NCBI GenBank assembly: GCA_036376135.1
Contig: DASVAW010000155.1
Span: 1-36,403 of the forward strand
Direction of reading: 5' to 3'
From: Candidatus Polarisedimenticolaceae bacterium
GTDB lineage: Bacteria > Acidobacteriota > Polarisedimenticolia > Polarisedimenticolales > DASRJG01
Length of the DNA: 36,403 nt
Shown: one piece after another, positions 1 to 8,561 of the stretch
How positions within the stretch are numbered: position 1 is the stretch's first letter
Layout: the number at the start of each line of letters is the position of its first letter
Notes under the pieces: model-generated
Databases searched by the model: none
What the model saw: only the letters and a program-made list of their open reading frames with translations
What the model was told of the DNA's origin: nothing
Program-made: the position numbers and the translations under genes

Positions 1-77
1 GCGAACGCGATCCCCTTTTCTCGATCGCGGGTCAAGTCCCCCGGGTATTCCCCGATGCGTTCTTCGACGTCGCTCAT
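1..77 (-). CDS. N-terminal fragment of an unidentified protein, cut by the window edge
   Basis: An ATG at 77-75 on the minus strand opens a frame that stays open to the left edge (25 full codons, beginning MSDVEERIGEYPG). It is preceded by a good Shine-Dalgarno sequence, AGGTGA, a few bases upstream. The visible peptide is acidic, has no signal peptide, and is too short to assign to a family. It lies about 100 bp downstream of the TlpA-like gene on the same strand, so the two could be co-transcribed. The frame and RBS are seen directly; the function is unknown. Confidence 0.6.
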   Translation of the reverse strand, partial: MSDVEERIGEYPGDLTRDREKGIAF

Positions 78-177
78 CCCGTCACCTGCAAAATCCCACT
101 CGGCGCGTGCCGAGAACTCGACACGAGGCGCACACACCAAACGCCGCTGACGAATCGCCGCGCGAGTCGGGACCCGG

Positions 178-1755
178 CTACTCCCTCACCGCCCCCGCCA
201 CCGCCTTCTCCAACGCCTTCCCCTCTTCGTTGACCGCGGTGACCCGCCCGTCGGCTGCGACGACGACACTGAAGGGAATCTCCTTCACGCCGAACGCGCG
301 GACGATCTCGGACTCCCACCCCTCGCCGTCGCGGATGTGGCGTCCCGGCGCCTTCTCGTGGGCGATCCACGCGCGAAGCGCGTCGGCCTCGAGCTCGTCG
401 CCGCGATCGAGGTTCACGCCCAGCACCACGACCTTCTCGCCGTGTTTCGTCTCGATCTTCCGCAGCGTGTCCATCTGCTCGACGCAGGGCTTGCACCACG
501 TCGCCCAGAAGTCCACGACGACGACCTTCCCCGCGAGCTCCGCGTTCGAAAGCGTCGCCCCGTCGAGGGCCGCCGCCTTGAACTCGGGAAGCCCGCCGAC
601 CCGCAGCGCGAGAACGCCCAACGACGCCCGCAGCGCCTGCGGGTCGCGATACGCGTTGAGGATCTCCGCCGCGCGCTGCGGCTGCCCGGCCGCCCACTCC
701 GTCCGCACGAGCCCCTCCGCCGCCACGAGAGCCAGCGGCGAGTCGGGGAACTTTTCGGCGATCTCGCCGAGCGACGTCCGGATCGACGCAAGCGCCTCGG
801 GAGTCGGAACTCCCTTCTTGTCGCGCTCGCCGTATCGCGCGAGCGCCGAGCACACGAGCGCCCCGGGGCGCAGCTCCGACTCCGGGAACTTCTCCAAGGT
901 GACCTTCGCGACCGCGCCGAGCCGCTTCGCCACGACCTCCGGAACCGAGGTCCAGCGCATCGCGGGACCGCTTCCGTAGATCGTCATCAGGCGCCCGAGC
1001 GCCTCGCGGAGATCGGGGGCGTCGGGACGCTGCGCGACGTAGGCCTCGAGGAGCGCCGCGGTCGAGCGCTCGATCGCGCGGTTCCACAGGCGCGTGAGGC
1101 GCGGGCCGAACGCCGGGGCGGAGGCCTCCACGACGGCCCGCTGGCGCTCGCGCCCGGCGACGAGCTGGGCGACGTTCGGTGGTGCCGTCCCCGCGATGAA
1201 GGCGTCCCATCCGCCCCACGCCCGCTCGACCTCGAGGAGCCTGGGCACCATGTCCTGGAGCCAGAGGAACTCCTCGTTCTTCTTCATTCCGGTCCACGCT
1301 TCGGACCGCTCGACCCGCTGCAGGTCGGTGAACCCCCGGACGACGGCGTTCCGGATCTCCTCGAGCGCGACCTTCTTGTCCTCGCGCTGCGCCGCGACGA
1401 GCGCGACCGAGACGAACGGCTCGGCGTTGCCGCGGAAGATCGCGATCTGGCCCCGGAAGGCGTTCTCCGCCTGGAGGAGCTCGCCCTTCTTCTGGTGCTC
1501 CCGCCCCTTCTCCCCCAGCGCGACGAAGCGCTCCACGTCCCGGCGGGAGAGTCCGAAAAAGAAGCTCGGGTCGGGAAGCTGGTCGCGGTACTCGGCGAGG
1601 AGTCGATCGCTGGCGTCACCCTGACCCAGGGTGAAGGCGCCGGGTCCCCCGGAGGACCCGCACCCGGCGGGGCTTCACCCCGCTTCCGCCGGATGGGAGA
1701 TCGCGAACGACGCGAGGAAAAGCAGGGCGAGCGCGGAACGAACGGGCAGGGTCAT
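178..1755 (-). CDS. exported TlpA-family thioredoxin-like protein with an in-frame TGA at codon 27
   Basis: The C-terminal domain is a TlpA/ResA-like thioredoxin fold. It shows FWATWCKPC (WCKPC encoded at 484-498), a following VVVLGVNLD strand and a cis-Pro loop KEIPF. This family reduces or exchanges disulfides outside the cytoplasm, for example in cytochrome c maturation. About 300 residues of helical, TPR-like sequence precede it. The best start is ATG 1755, with GGAGGGG upstream and a clear signal peptide, MTLPVRSALALLFLASFA. The frame then meets TGA at 1677-1675 (codon 27) and continues in the same frame with normal codon bias into the rest of the protein. The next possible restart is GTG 1536, which would lose the signal peptide and about 45 residues. 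The TGA may be a sequencing error, a real nonsense mutation or a recoded codon. A recoded Sec is less convincing here than in the gene at 26983. The family call is firm; the state of the gene is open. Confidence 0.75.
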
Positions 1756-1794
1756 GGTCCCCTCCACGAAGAGTGCCGCGAGTCTACACCCGCG

Positions 1795-1839
1795 CTTGAC
1801 CCCGGTTCCTTGACCCTTCGCACGGCCGGGGGATACGGT
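1795..1839 (+). promoter_or_regulatory. candidate promoter and direct repeat upstream of the acyl-CoA carboxylase operon
   Basis: TTGACC (1810-1815), an 18-nt spacer and TACGGT (1834-1839) resemble a sigma70 promoter just upstream of the carboxyltransferase start at 1859. The octamer CTTGACCC occurs twice in tandem, at 1795-1802 and 1809-1816, a 14-bp period. The second copy contains the -35, so a regulator could bind here. The region is shared with the divergent TlpA-like gene. This rests on motif matching only. Confidence 0.4.
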
Positions 1840-1858
1840 CCGGGCCGGGGAGATCCCG

Positions 1859-3403
1859 ATGTCCGACATGGAAGCCCACCTGCAGCGCCTTCGCGAGAAG
1901 AAGGCGACCTCCCACGGCTCGACGAAGGACGCGGCGGTCCAGCACGGCAAGGGGCGCGCGACGGCCCGGGAACGGGTCGCGATGTTGTGTGATCCCGGGA
2001 CCTTCGAGGAGATCGACACCCTCGTCACCCCGAGGTACGAGAGTTACCTCGGAGGCAAGGGGTCGCGGCCCGGCGACGGCGTCGTCACCGGCTTCGGGCT
2101 CGTCCACGGGCGCCACGTCTGCGTCGCGGCGCAGGACGCGACCGTCATGGGGGGCTCGCTCGGCGAGATGCACGCCGCCAAGATCGTCAAGGCGATGAAG
2201 ATGGCCCTCCAGTACGGCTGCCCGTTCGTCGCGCTCAACGACTCCGGGGGCGCGCGCATCCAGGAGGGGGTGGACAGCCTCGCGGGGTACGCGAAGATCT
2301 TCGACGCAAACTGCGAAGCGTCGGGGGTGATCCCGCAGATCTCCGCGATCCTGGGACCGTGCGCGGGGGGGGCCGTCTACTCCCCCGCCCTCACCGACTT
2401 CGTCTTCATGACCGACAACTCGTACATGTACATCACCGGCCCCGACGTCGTGCGCGCGGTGATGCAGGAGGAGGTCAGCCACGACGACCTCGGCGGCGGG
2501 ATGGTGCACGCGACGCAGAGCGGGGTGAGCCATTTCCTCGCGACCGACGACCGCGAGTGCCTGGCCTCCGTGCGCGAGCTGCTCAGCTACCTCCCCGCCA
2601 ACCACCGCGACGACCCGCCGTACGTCAAGCCGATCGACGACCCCGACCGGCGGTGCCCCGAGCTCGAGCAGATCGTCCCCGTCGATCCGCAGAAACCGTA
2701 CGACGTCCGGGAGGTGATCGCGAGCCTCGTGGACGACGGGCGTTTCCTCGAGGTCCACGCGTTGTGGGCGCAGAACATCGTCGTCGGCTTCGCGAGGCTC
2801 AACGGCTGGGTCGTCGGGCTCGTCGCGAACCAGCCGAAGGTCCTCGCCGGATGCATCGACATCAAGGCGTCGATCAAGGCGGCCCGGTTCATCCGGACGT
2901 GCGACGCCTTCAACGTCCCCGTCGTCACCCTGCAGGACGTCCCCGGGTTCCTGCCGGGGAAGGACCAGGAATACGGCGGGATCATCCGGAACGGCGCGCG
3001 GATGATCTTCGCCTACAGCGAGGCGACGGTCCCCAAGCTCATGGTGATCCTCCGCAAGAGCTACGGCGGGGCGTATTGCGTCATGAGCAGCAAGGGGCTG
3101 CGCGGCGATCTCCTCTACGCGTGGCCCAACGCCGAGATCGCGGTGATGGGGGCGGAGGGGGCCGTCAACATCCTGTTCCGCTCCGAGCTGAACGACGCGC
3201 CCGACCCCGACGCGCGGCGCCGGGAGCTCGTCGAGGACTACGAGCGGCGATTCAACCACCCCTACGTCGCCGCCGCGCGCGGCCTCATCGACGACGTGAT
3301 CGAGCCGCGCGACACGCGCAAGGTCCTCGTGCGCGCCCTCGAGCTGACGCTGTCCAAGCGGGAGGGTCACGTCTCCCGGAAACACGGCATCTCGCCGATG
3401 TGA
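1859..3403 (+). CDS. acyl-CoA carboxylase carboxyltransferase (beta) subunit, propionyl-CoA carboxylase-like
   Basis: A 514-residue protein of the usual length for PccB-type biotin-dependent carboxyltransferases, which move CO2 from carboxybiotin to an acyl-CoA. Both crotonase-fold halves are present. The N-terminal half has the oxyanion-hole stretches SGGARIQEGVDSLAGY and GPCAGGAVYSPALTDF. The C-terminal half has DVPGFLPGKDQEYGGIIRNG and RKSYGGAYCVMSSK. The DVPGFLPG/EYGGIIRNGA pattern is typical of propionyl-CoA carboxylase and methylmalonyl-CoA transcarboxylase subunits, more than of AccA/AccD. Start ATG 1859 has GGGGAG upstream. It is the first gene of a three-gene operon with a biotin carboxylase 8 bp downstream and then a biotin carrier. 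Substrate choice (propionyl, acetyl or another acyl-CoA) cannot be settled by eye. It looks intact, in contrast to its partner. Confidence 0.92.
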   Translation: MSDMEAHLQRLREKKATSHGSTKDAAVQHGKGRATARERVAMLCDPGTFEEIDTLVTPRYESYLGGKGSRPGDGVVTGFGLVHGRHVCVAAQDATVMGGSLGEMHAAKIVKAMKMALQYGCPFVALNDSGGARIQEGVDSLAGYAKIFDANCEASGVIPQISAILGPCAGGAVYSPALTDFVFMTDNSYMYITGPDVVRAVMQEEVSHDDLGGGMVHATQSGVSHFLATDDRECLASVRELLSYLPANHRDDPPYVKPIDDPDRRCPELEQIVPVDPQKPYDVREVIASLVDDGRFLEVHALWAQNIVVGFARLNGWVVGLVANQPKVLAGCIDIKASIKAARFIRTCDAFNVPVVTLQDVPGFLPGKDQEYGGIIRNGARMIFAYSEATVPKLMVILRKSYGGAYCVMSSKGLRGDLLYAWPNAEIAVMGAEGAVNILFRSELNDAPDPDARRRELVEDYERRFNHPYVAAARGLIDDVIEPRDTRKVLVRALELTLSKREGHVSRKHGISPM

Positions 3404-3411
3404 GGGGTGCC

Positions 3412-4893
3412 TTGTTCCGACGCATCCTGATCGCCAATCGGGGGGACATCGCGGCGCGCATCGGGTCGACCTGCCGCGATCTCGGCATCGAGACCGTCGC
3501 GGTGTACGAGGAGGAGGACCGCGGGTCCCTCCACGTGCGCCTCGCCGACCGCTGCGTCGCCCTGCGCTCCCCGCGCGGCTTCTTCGACGTCGAGGAGGTC
3601 CTGCGCCTCGCGCGCGAGTCGGAGGCCGACGCGATCCACCCGGGGTACGGGTTCCTCGCCGAGAACGCGGAGTTCGTCGAGGCCTGCGAGGCGGCGGGGA
3701 TCGCGTTCGTCGGCCCGCCGGCCGACGTCGTGCGCGCCGTGCACGACCGGCCGGGGGCGCTCGCCCGCGCCCGGGCGGCGGGACATGCGACCCTCGAGGC
3801 GTCCCCGATCGCGTCGGGGCCCGACGCGAGCGCTGCGCTGCGTCGCGAGGCCGCGCGGATCGGATGGCCCGTCGCCGTGAAGTCGGTCGCGGGCGGGCGC
3901 GGGCGCGGCGAGCGGCTCGCGCGGGGACCGGAGACCTTCGAGGAGGCGTTTCGACGCGCCAGCGCGGAGGCGCGGAAGATCTACGGCGACGACCGGATGT
4001 ACGTCGAGCGCGCGGCGGTTCCCGCGCACATTCTCGGGGTGCAGGTGCTCTCCGACGAAGCCGGCGCGACGATCCAGCTCGGCGAGCGCGAGGGCTCGGT
4101 CATCTTCGGGAACCAGAAGATCCTCGAGGAAACGCCGGCGCCGTGCCTGGACGACGACGCGCGCGCGGAGCTCCACGCCGAGGCGATCGCGATCGCCGAG
4201 CTGTTCGGGCTTCGCGGCGCCTCGACGGTCGAGTTCCTCCGTCACGCCGACGGCTCGACGTGGTTCACCGAGATCAAGCCGCGCATCCAGATGCCCCATC
4301 CCGTCACCGAGCTCGTGACCCACGTCGACCTCGTGCGCGAGCAGATCCGCGTCGCGGCGGGGCTTCCCCTCTCCGACGCCACCCGACGCGCGGTGCCGCA
4401 CGGCCACGCGATCCAGTGCCGGGTGAACGCCGAGGACCCTCGCGCCCGCTTCCGGCCGACCCCCGGACGGCTGCGCACCGTCCGGATGCCTTCGGGGCCG
4501 GGGGTCCGGGTGGACACCTACGTCTACGCCGGGTGCGACGTCCCGGCGCGGTACGACTCGGTCGTCGCCAAGATCGCGGTCTGGGGATCCGATCGCGAGC
4601 ACGCGATCGGACGCCTGCGCCGCGCGCTGCGCCACGTCGAGATCGTGGGGACGCCGACGAACCTCCCGCTCCTGCAGCGGATCGCCTGGGACGACGCGTT
4701 CCACGAGGGGCGCTACGACACCGAGCTGCTCGCCGGACCGGTCGACGCGCTCGCGCGCCCCGGGGAAGGGCTGCGCGGGCTCGCGGCGGCGGCCGCCTTC
4801 GCGTGGTCGCGGCGCAACGAGGCGTTCGATCCCGTCGTTCCCGACCGGATGCGCTCGGGGTGGAATCGCTCCCGCCGCGCGAAGGAGGTCTGA
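3412..4893 (+). CDS. divergent biotin carboxylase subunit with degraded active site
   Basis: A 493-residue protein colinear with biotin carboxylases (AccC/PccA N-terminal part, ATP-grasp fold): start FRRILIANRGDIAARI, HPGYGFLAENAEF, PHGHAIQCRVNAEDP. The start is TTG 3412 with AGGGG upstream. No ATG fits, and the ANRG motif begins at residue 8 as in the family. Against E. coli AccC the usual catalytic positions differ: K116 to R113, H209 to I207, E211 to G209, the CSMQRRHQK loop to GSVIFGNQK (H236 to N234), N290 to K289, V295 to M294, and the bicarbonate-activating E296 to P295. K159, K238, E276, E288, R292 and R338 equivalents are kept. The fold is clear, but ordinary biotin carboxylation looks doubtful. 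It could be a pseudoenzyme or a subfamily with altered chemistry. The RBS of the carrier gene lies in its last codons. Confidence 0.85.
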   Translation: MFRRILIANRGDIAARIGSTCRDLGIETVAVYEEEDRGSLHVRLADRCVALRSPRGFFDVEEVLRLARESEADAIHPGYGFLAENAEFVEACEAAGIAFVGPPADVVRAVHDRPGALARARAAGHATLEASPIASGPDASAALRREAARIGWPVAVKSVAGGRGRGERLARGPETFEEAFRRASAEARKIYGDDRMYVERAAVPAHILGVQVLSDEAGATIQLGEREGSVIFGNQKILEETPAPCLDDDARAELHAEAIAIAELFGLRGASTVEFLRHADGSTWFTEIKPRIQMPHPVTELVTHVDLVREQIRVAAGLPLSDATRRAVPHGHAIQCRVNAEDPRARFRPTPGRLRTVRMPSGPGVRVDTYVYAGCDVPARYDSVVAKIAVWGSDREHAIGRLRRALRHVEIVGTPTNLPLLQRIAWDDAFHEGRYDTELLAGPVDALARPGEGLRGLAAAAAFAWSRRNEAFDPVVPDRMRSGWNRSRRAKEV

Positions 4894-4898
4894 GCGCG

Positions 4899-5396
4899 AT
4901 GGGCAAGGTCACCGTGAGGCTCGACGGGCAGGTCTTCGAGGTCGAGCTTCCCGCGCACCCGCCCTCCGGCCCGACCCAGACGCTCGTCGTCGACGGCGAG
5001 CCGGTCGAGGTCACGGTCCCCGAGGTCGGGGCGGCCTTCGACCAGCTCGAGTGGATGATCGTGGACGGGCGCCCGCTCGAGCTCGTCTTCGAGAAGGACC
5101 TCCGCTGGGTGCGCTGCGGGAACGCGATGTACCCGCTGGAGATCCGCGACGCCGAGGCGACGGTCACGCGACCGACCAGCGGCGACGGGCGGGTCAAGGC
5201 CCCGATCCCGGGGCAGATCGTCCGCGTCTTCGTCGAGCCGGGTCAGGTCGTCGAGCCGGGCCAACCGCTCGTCGTTCTCGAGGCGATGAAGATGGAGAAC
5301 GAGATCCTCGCCCCGCGCAGCGGGGCCGTGGCCGCCCTCAACGTCTCCCCGGGGCAGGGGGTCGCGCTCGGGGAGCTCCTCCTGGAGATCGAGTAG
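4899..5396 (+). CDS. biotin carboxyl carrier protein of acyl-CoA carboxylase
   Basis: A 165-residue carrier that shuttles carboxybiotin between the two catalytic subunits. The C-terminal biotinyl domain begins near GDGRVKAPIPGQIVRVFV and carries the biotinylation motif EAMKMEN, with the target lysine at residue 131. The closing strand is GELLLEIE. The N-terminal 85 residues match no domain I recognise and may serve for subunit assembly. A near-perfect GAAGGAGGTC (4881-4890) precedes ATG 4899, only 5 bp after the biotin carboxylase stop, so the three genes are surely one operon. The lysine motif is intact, so the carrier should be biotinylated. Its stop lies 3 bp from the convergent stop of the cytochrome gene. 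Confidence 0.92.
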   Translation: MGKVTVRLDGQVFEVELPAHPPSGPTQTLVVDGEPVEVTVPEVGAAFDQLEWMIVDGRPLELVFEKDLRWVRCGNAMYPLEIRDAEATVTRPTSGDGRVKAPIPGQIVRVFVEPGQVVEPGQPLVVLEAMKMENEILAPRSGAVAALNVSPGQGVALGELLLEIE

Positions 5397-5399
5397 GGG

Positions 5400-8300
5400 T
5401 CAAGGACACGCCGCCACGACGCGCGTGCCTCCCCAGATCCCCGGTCCGCACGCGTTCCGGCCGCGCACCAGGTACCAGGTCCCCACGCCCGCGCTCGAAT
5501 CGCTCCAGGGTCCGTCCGGCAGGAGCGTCGCGGCGCACCCGGCGCGCGCGAAGCTCCGATCGGCGCGAAGCTCCGTCAGGCGTCCCGAAGCGACGTCGAT
5601 CCGGGTCCCGGAGCCCGTCGACGGCGCGACCGGAGGCCACGACAGCGAGATCGCTCCCGCCCCCTCCTTGCGAAGGCTCAACGGGAGGAGTTCGGGAGGG
5701 ACGGCGAAGGCCGTCGCGTCGTCCGGCGCGCAGTCGGCGAGGTTCGCGGCGCCGTCGCCGTCGCGATCGGCGGGGGTGCTCGCCGCGTTCGTCGGATCGC
5801 TGCGGGCATCGATCTCGTCGCCGTCGAACGCCCCGTCCCCGTCGCGGTCGAGTGCGATACGGGTCCCGGTCCCTGGAGGAACGGCGAGGTAGGTCAGCTC
5901 CTGGCCCGGCGAGGCCGCGAGCGCGCGCAGCTGCATGTCCCCCAGCGGCGGTTCGTTCGCGCGGTCGGAGCGGAAGCGGCCGTCCGGCATGCGCACCCAG
6001 CTGCGCGCCCGGCCCTGCATCACCCCCCGGACGACGACGTCGCATTCGGGGCGGGGCGCGGTCACCGCCGCGCTCGCGAGCAGCAGGTCGATCCGGCGGT
6101 CCGCGGTCGCGGCGTTGGCGGCGGATCGCGTCACCTGCTGCCCGACGACCGGCGCGAGATCCGATTCGAACGCGAGCACGAACTCGGCGACGTCGCGGCG
6201 CTGCGTCTCCCCGCCGGGGAACTGGAAGACCCGTGCGCCCAGGAACCGCGTGAGCGTGTCCACCGAGCCGTCGAACGAGAACCCGAAACCGCGGATCTGG
6301 TCCCCCTTCGGACCGTTGTCCCCCCCGGTGAACATCGGGTCGGGGGGGCGCCCGAACATGCCGACCTTCGTGTACGCCGCGCGCAGCGTCGGGATCTTGA
6401 ACAGCTGCGGGAAACCGTCGAAGCTCGAGAACCCGTCGGTGCCGTATTGACCCTTCGACGGATCGATGCGGTGGCAGTTCGCGCACGGACCGGCCCCCGA
6501 GGTGCGCACCGAGTGGAAGACGTCGCGGCCGCGGGCCTGGGCGGCATTGAGCGTGTTGTCGAGATTGCGGATCGGGCTCGGCGGCGCGGTGAGTCGCAGG
6601 GCGAAGTCCGCGAGCGAGTCCATCGCGGCGGGATCGGGCGCCCCCCCGCGACCGAGCAGGGAGTCGAAGGCGCCCGAGAACTTCAGGAACGCGGCACGCG
6701 TGTCGGAGGGATCCCCGTCCCCCGCCGCGCTCCGGTCGCCGCGCCAGTGCAGCGGACCATGCCCCGGCATCGAGCGGAGCGTCTGCGTCGTCATCGGCCC
6801 CTTCATCGGGTGGAAGTCCGGAGCCTGGATTCCCGTCGGGAAGCGGAAGGGATTGGAGTTCGGGGCGGTCGGCGCGTCGGGATCGCCGAGGTCCCACGCG
6901 AGGTCGTCGACGTCGCCGAAGACGTGGCAGCTCGCGCACGAGGCGTCCCCCTGACCCGAGCTCGCGAAGGCGTCGTAGAAGACCCGGCGCCCGCGGACTA
7001 CGTCCGGGGACTCGGGGGTCGGGAGCGCGACCCGCGAGAGCACGCGGCGATCGGAAAGGCGCACGGTCGAGACGACGTTGTCGAAGCGCGACGCGACGTA
7101 CAACCGCCCGCGGGGTTCGTCGAGCGCGAGCCCCGACGGACCGCCGGCGACCTGGATCGCCTCCGACAGGAACGGCTCCCACGATCCCGCCTCGAAGGCG
7201 GCGGTGGGAATCACCTGCACCTTCGACGACGAGTACGCGGTCACGTACATCGTCGCCCCGTCGGCGGAAACCGCGATGCCCATCGGCTGCGCGAGGCTGC
7301 GCCGCCGCGCCCGGGGCGGGGCGGGCATCGTTCCGGGATCGAGGTGGGGATTCAGCGTGCGAGGCCGCGCGCCGGCGTCGTCGAGGATCGTGATGCGATT
7401 GTCCACCGGACGACCGCGCAACGAGCCCCCGGCGAGCACGCCGCGCCCCTCGAACCGGACGTCGTTGCGGGCCTCCGTGTTCGAGACGTACACGCGCCCG
7501 CTGACGGGATTCACCGCCAGGCCGAAGAGGACCGTCCCGACGCCGCTCCAGGAGCGGATCTCCCTCGGCGGCGTCGCGTTGGCGTCGATGGCGAAGACGT
7601 CGCGATCCGGGAGGGAGAAACGCACGACGTCGTTCCAGCTTCTGCCCGAGCCGTCGCGCCACGCCGTGCCGTCGTGCCGGACGATCAAGGACGCAGGAGG
7701 CGCCGGCACTCCCTCGGCGTTGGCGACCGGCCCCGGCATCGCGCCGTCGGGAATCGCGGCCTCGGGGATGGCCGTCGTGCGATTCCCCGAGCGGAAGACC
7801 GCGGCGTACACCGTGGCGCCGTCCGGAGCGACCGCGAGCGCGCGCGGCGTGTCGCCGAACAGCGTGACGATCGCGATCGGGTCCCCTCCCGCCCCCGTCC
7901 CGAGGCTCAGCGCGTCGAAGACCCACACATCGGCGCGACCGACTCCCGGGGTGAACGGCTGCGGCGAGAGACGGTGGTTCTGCCCCCGGTGCGCGGAGGT
8001 CACGAAGGCGCGGCGCCGACCCGGTCCGGCGAACACGACGTCCGCGGGCTCGTCGCCGACCCAGAGGGTCCGAACCACGCGCGGCGGCGCGCTCGCCACG
8101 TCCACGACGCTGACGCTGTCGGAGAGATGGTTGACGACCCAGACCTCACCCGGAGTCCTCGCGGCGACCGCGACCGGCTCGAGGCCGACGGGGACCGAGG
8201 CCGACCAGCGCAGCCCCTCCGCGACGACGTCGAAGATCTCGAGGCGATGGTCGGGGGTGTTGACGGCGAACAACCGCATCCCGTCGGCGGAAAGCGCGAG

Positions 8301-8402
8301 CGGCCGCACCGGACCGGACTCGAAGAGCGGCCCGGCCCCCTGCGCCGCCACCCCCCTGGAGGCGGCCAACACGATGAGCCCGGCAACGAGGTGACGAAGC
8401 AT
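5400..8402 (-). CDS. secreted beta-propeller / di-haem cytochrome c (MauG-like) protein
   Basis: A 1000-residue exported protein. A signal peptide (MLRHLVAGLIVLAAS, cleavage after AAQ) is followed by about 450 residues of YVTN/NHL-like propeller repeats (PLALSADGMRLFAVNT, GIAVSADGATMYVTAY, GLALDEPRGRLYVASR). Two c-type haem motifs follow, CASCH at residues 489-493 and CANCH at 640-644, about 150 apart as in the bacterial cytochrome c peroxidase/MauG family. Next comes an EF-hand-like calcium segment with two DRDGDGA motifs near residue 860-890, and a C-terminal module ending GTWYLVRGRNACGPGIWG. It should be a periplasmic or extracellular redox protein; the partner is unknown. No dedicated cytochrome maturation genes lie nearby. 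The TlpA-like gene is 4 kb away and need not be linked. The domains are visible; the reaction is inferred from family only. Confidence 0.85.
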   Translation of the reverse strand: MLRHLVAGLIVLAASRGVAAQGAGPLFESGPVRPLALSADGMRLFAVNTPDHRLEIFDVVAEGLRWSASVPVGLEPVAVAARTPGEVWVVNHLSDSVSVVDVASAPPRVVRTLWVGDEPADVVFAGPGRRRAFVTSAHRGQNHRLSPQPFTPGVGRADVWVFDALSLGTGAGGDPIAIVTLFGDTPRALAVAPDGATVYAAVFRSGNRTTAIPEAAIPDGAMPGPVANAEGVPAPPASLIVRHDGTAWRDGSGRSWNDVVRFSLPDRDVFAIDANATPPREIRSWSGVGTVLFGLAVNPVSGRVYVSNTEARNDVRFEGRGVLAGGSLRGRPVDNRITILDDAGARPRTLNPHLDPGTMPAPPRARRRSLAQPMGIAVSADGATMYVTAYSSSKVQVIPTAAFEAGSWEPFLSEAIQVAGGPSGLALDEPRGRLYVASRFDNVVSTVRLSDRRVLSRVALPTPESPDVVRGRRVFYDAFASSGQGDASCASCHVFGDVDDLAWDLGDPDAPTAPNSNPFRFPTGIQAPDFHPMKGPMTTQTLRSMPGHGPLHWRGDRSAAGDGDPSDTRAAFLKFSGAFDSLLGRGGAPDPAAMDSLADFALRLTAPPSPIRNLDNTLNAAQARGRDVFHSVRTSGAGPCANCHRIDPSKGQYGTDGFSSFDGFPQLFKIPTLRAAYTKVGMFGRPPDPMFTGGDNGPKGDQIRGFGFSFDGSVDTLTRFLGARVFQFPGGETQRRDVAEFVLAFESDLAPVVGQQVTRSAANAATADRRIDLLLASAAVTAPRPECDVVVRGVMQGRARSWVRMPDGRFRSDRANEPPLGDMQLRALAASPGQELTYLAVPPGTGTRIALDRDGDGAFDGDEIDARSDPTNAASTPADRDGDGAANLADCAPDDATAFAVPPELLPLSLRKEGAGAISLSWPPVAPSTGSGTRIDVASGRLTELRADRSFARAGCAATLLPDGPWSDSSAGVGTWYLVRGRNACGPGIWGGTRVVAACP

Positions 8403-8561
8403 CGGAGGCCCCCCGGACGCCGACGCTCATACGGCGATCCCGATCCCGGCGACCAGTCTTTTCTGCCGGATGTGCCGATCCAGCAACGAGACGTGTCACA
8501 ACAACAATCCCGCACACTCCGCGACGACTCCGTTTACGATCCGCACGAAGGAGGTGGCCCC

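Noticed and set aside
1640-1677. Confident selenoprotein call for the TlpA-like gene
   Set aside because: The nearby hairpin loop lacks the early G, the TGA falls in a linker just after the signal peptide, and the surrounding sequence is so GC-rich that hairpins are common. Kept only as a point to check.
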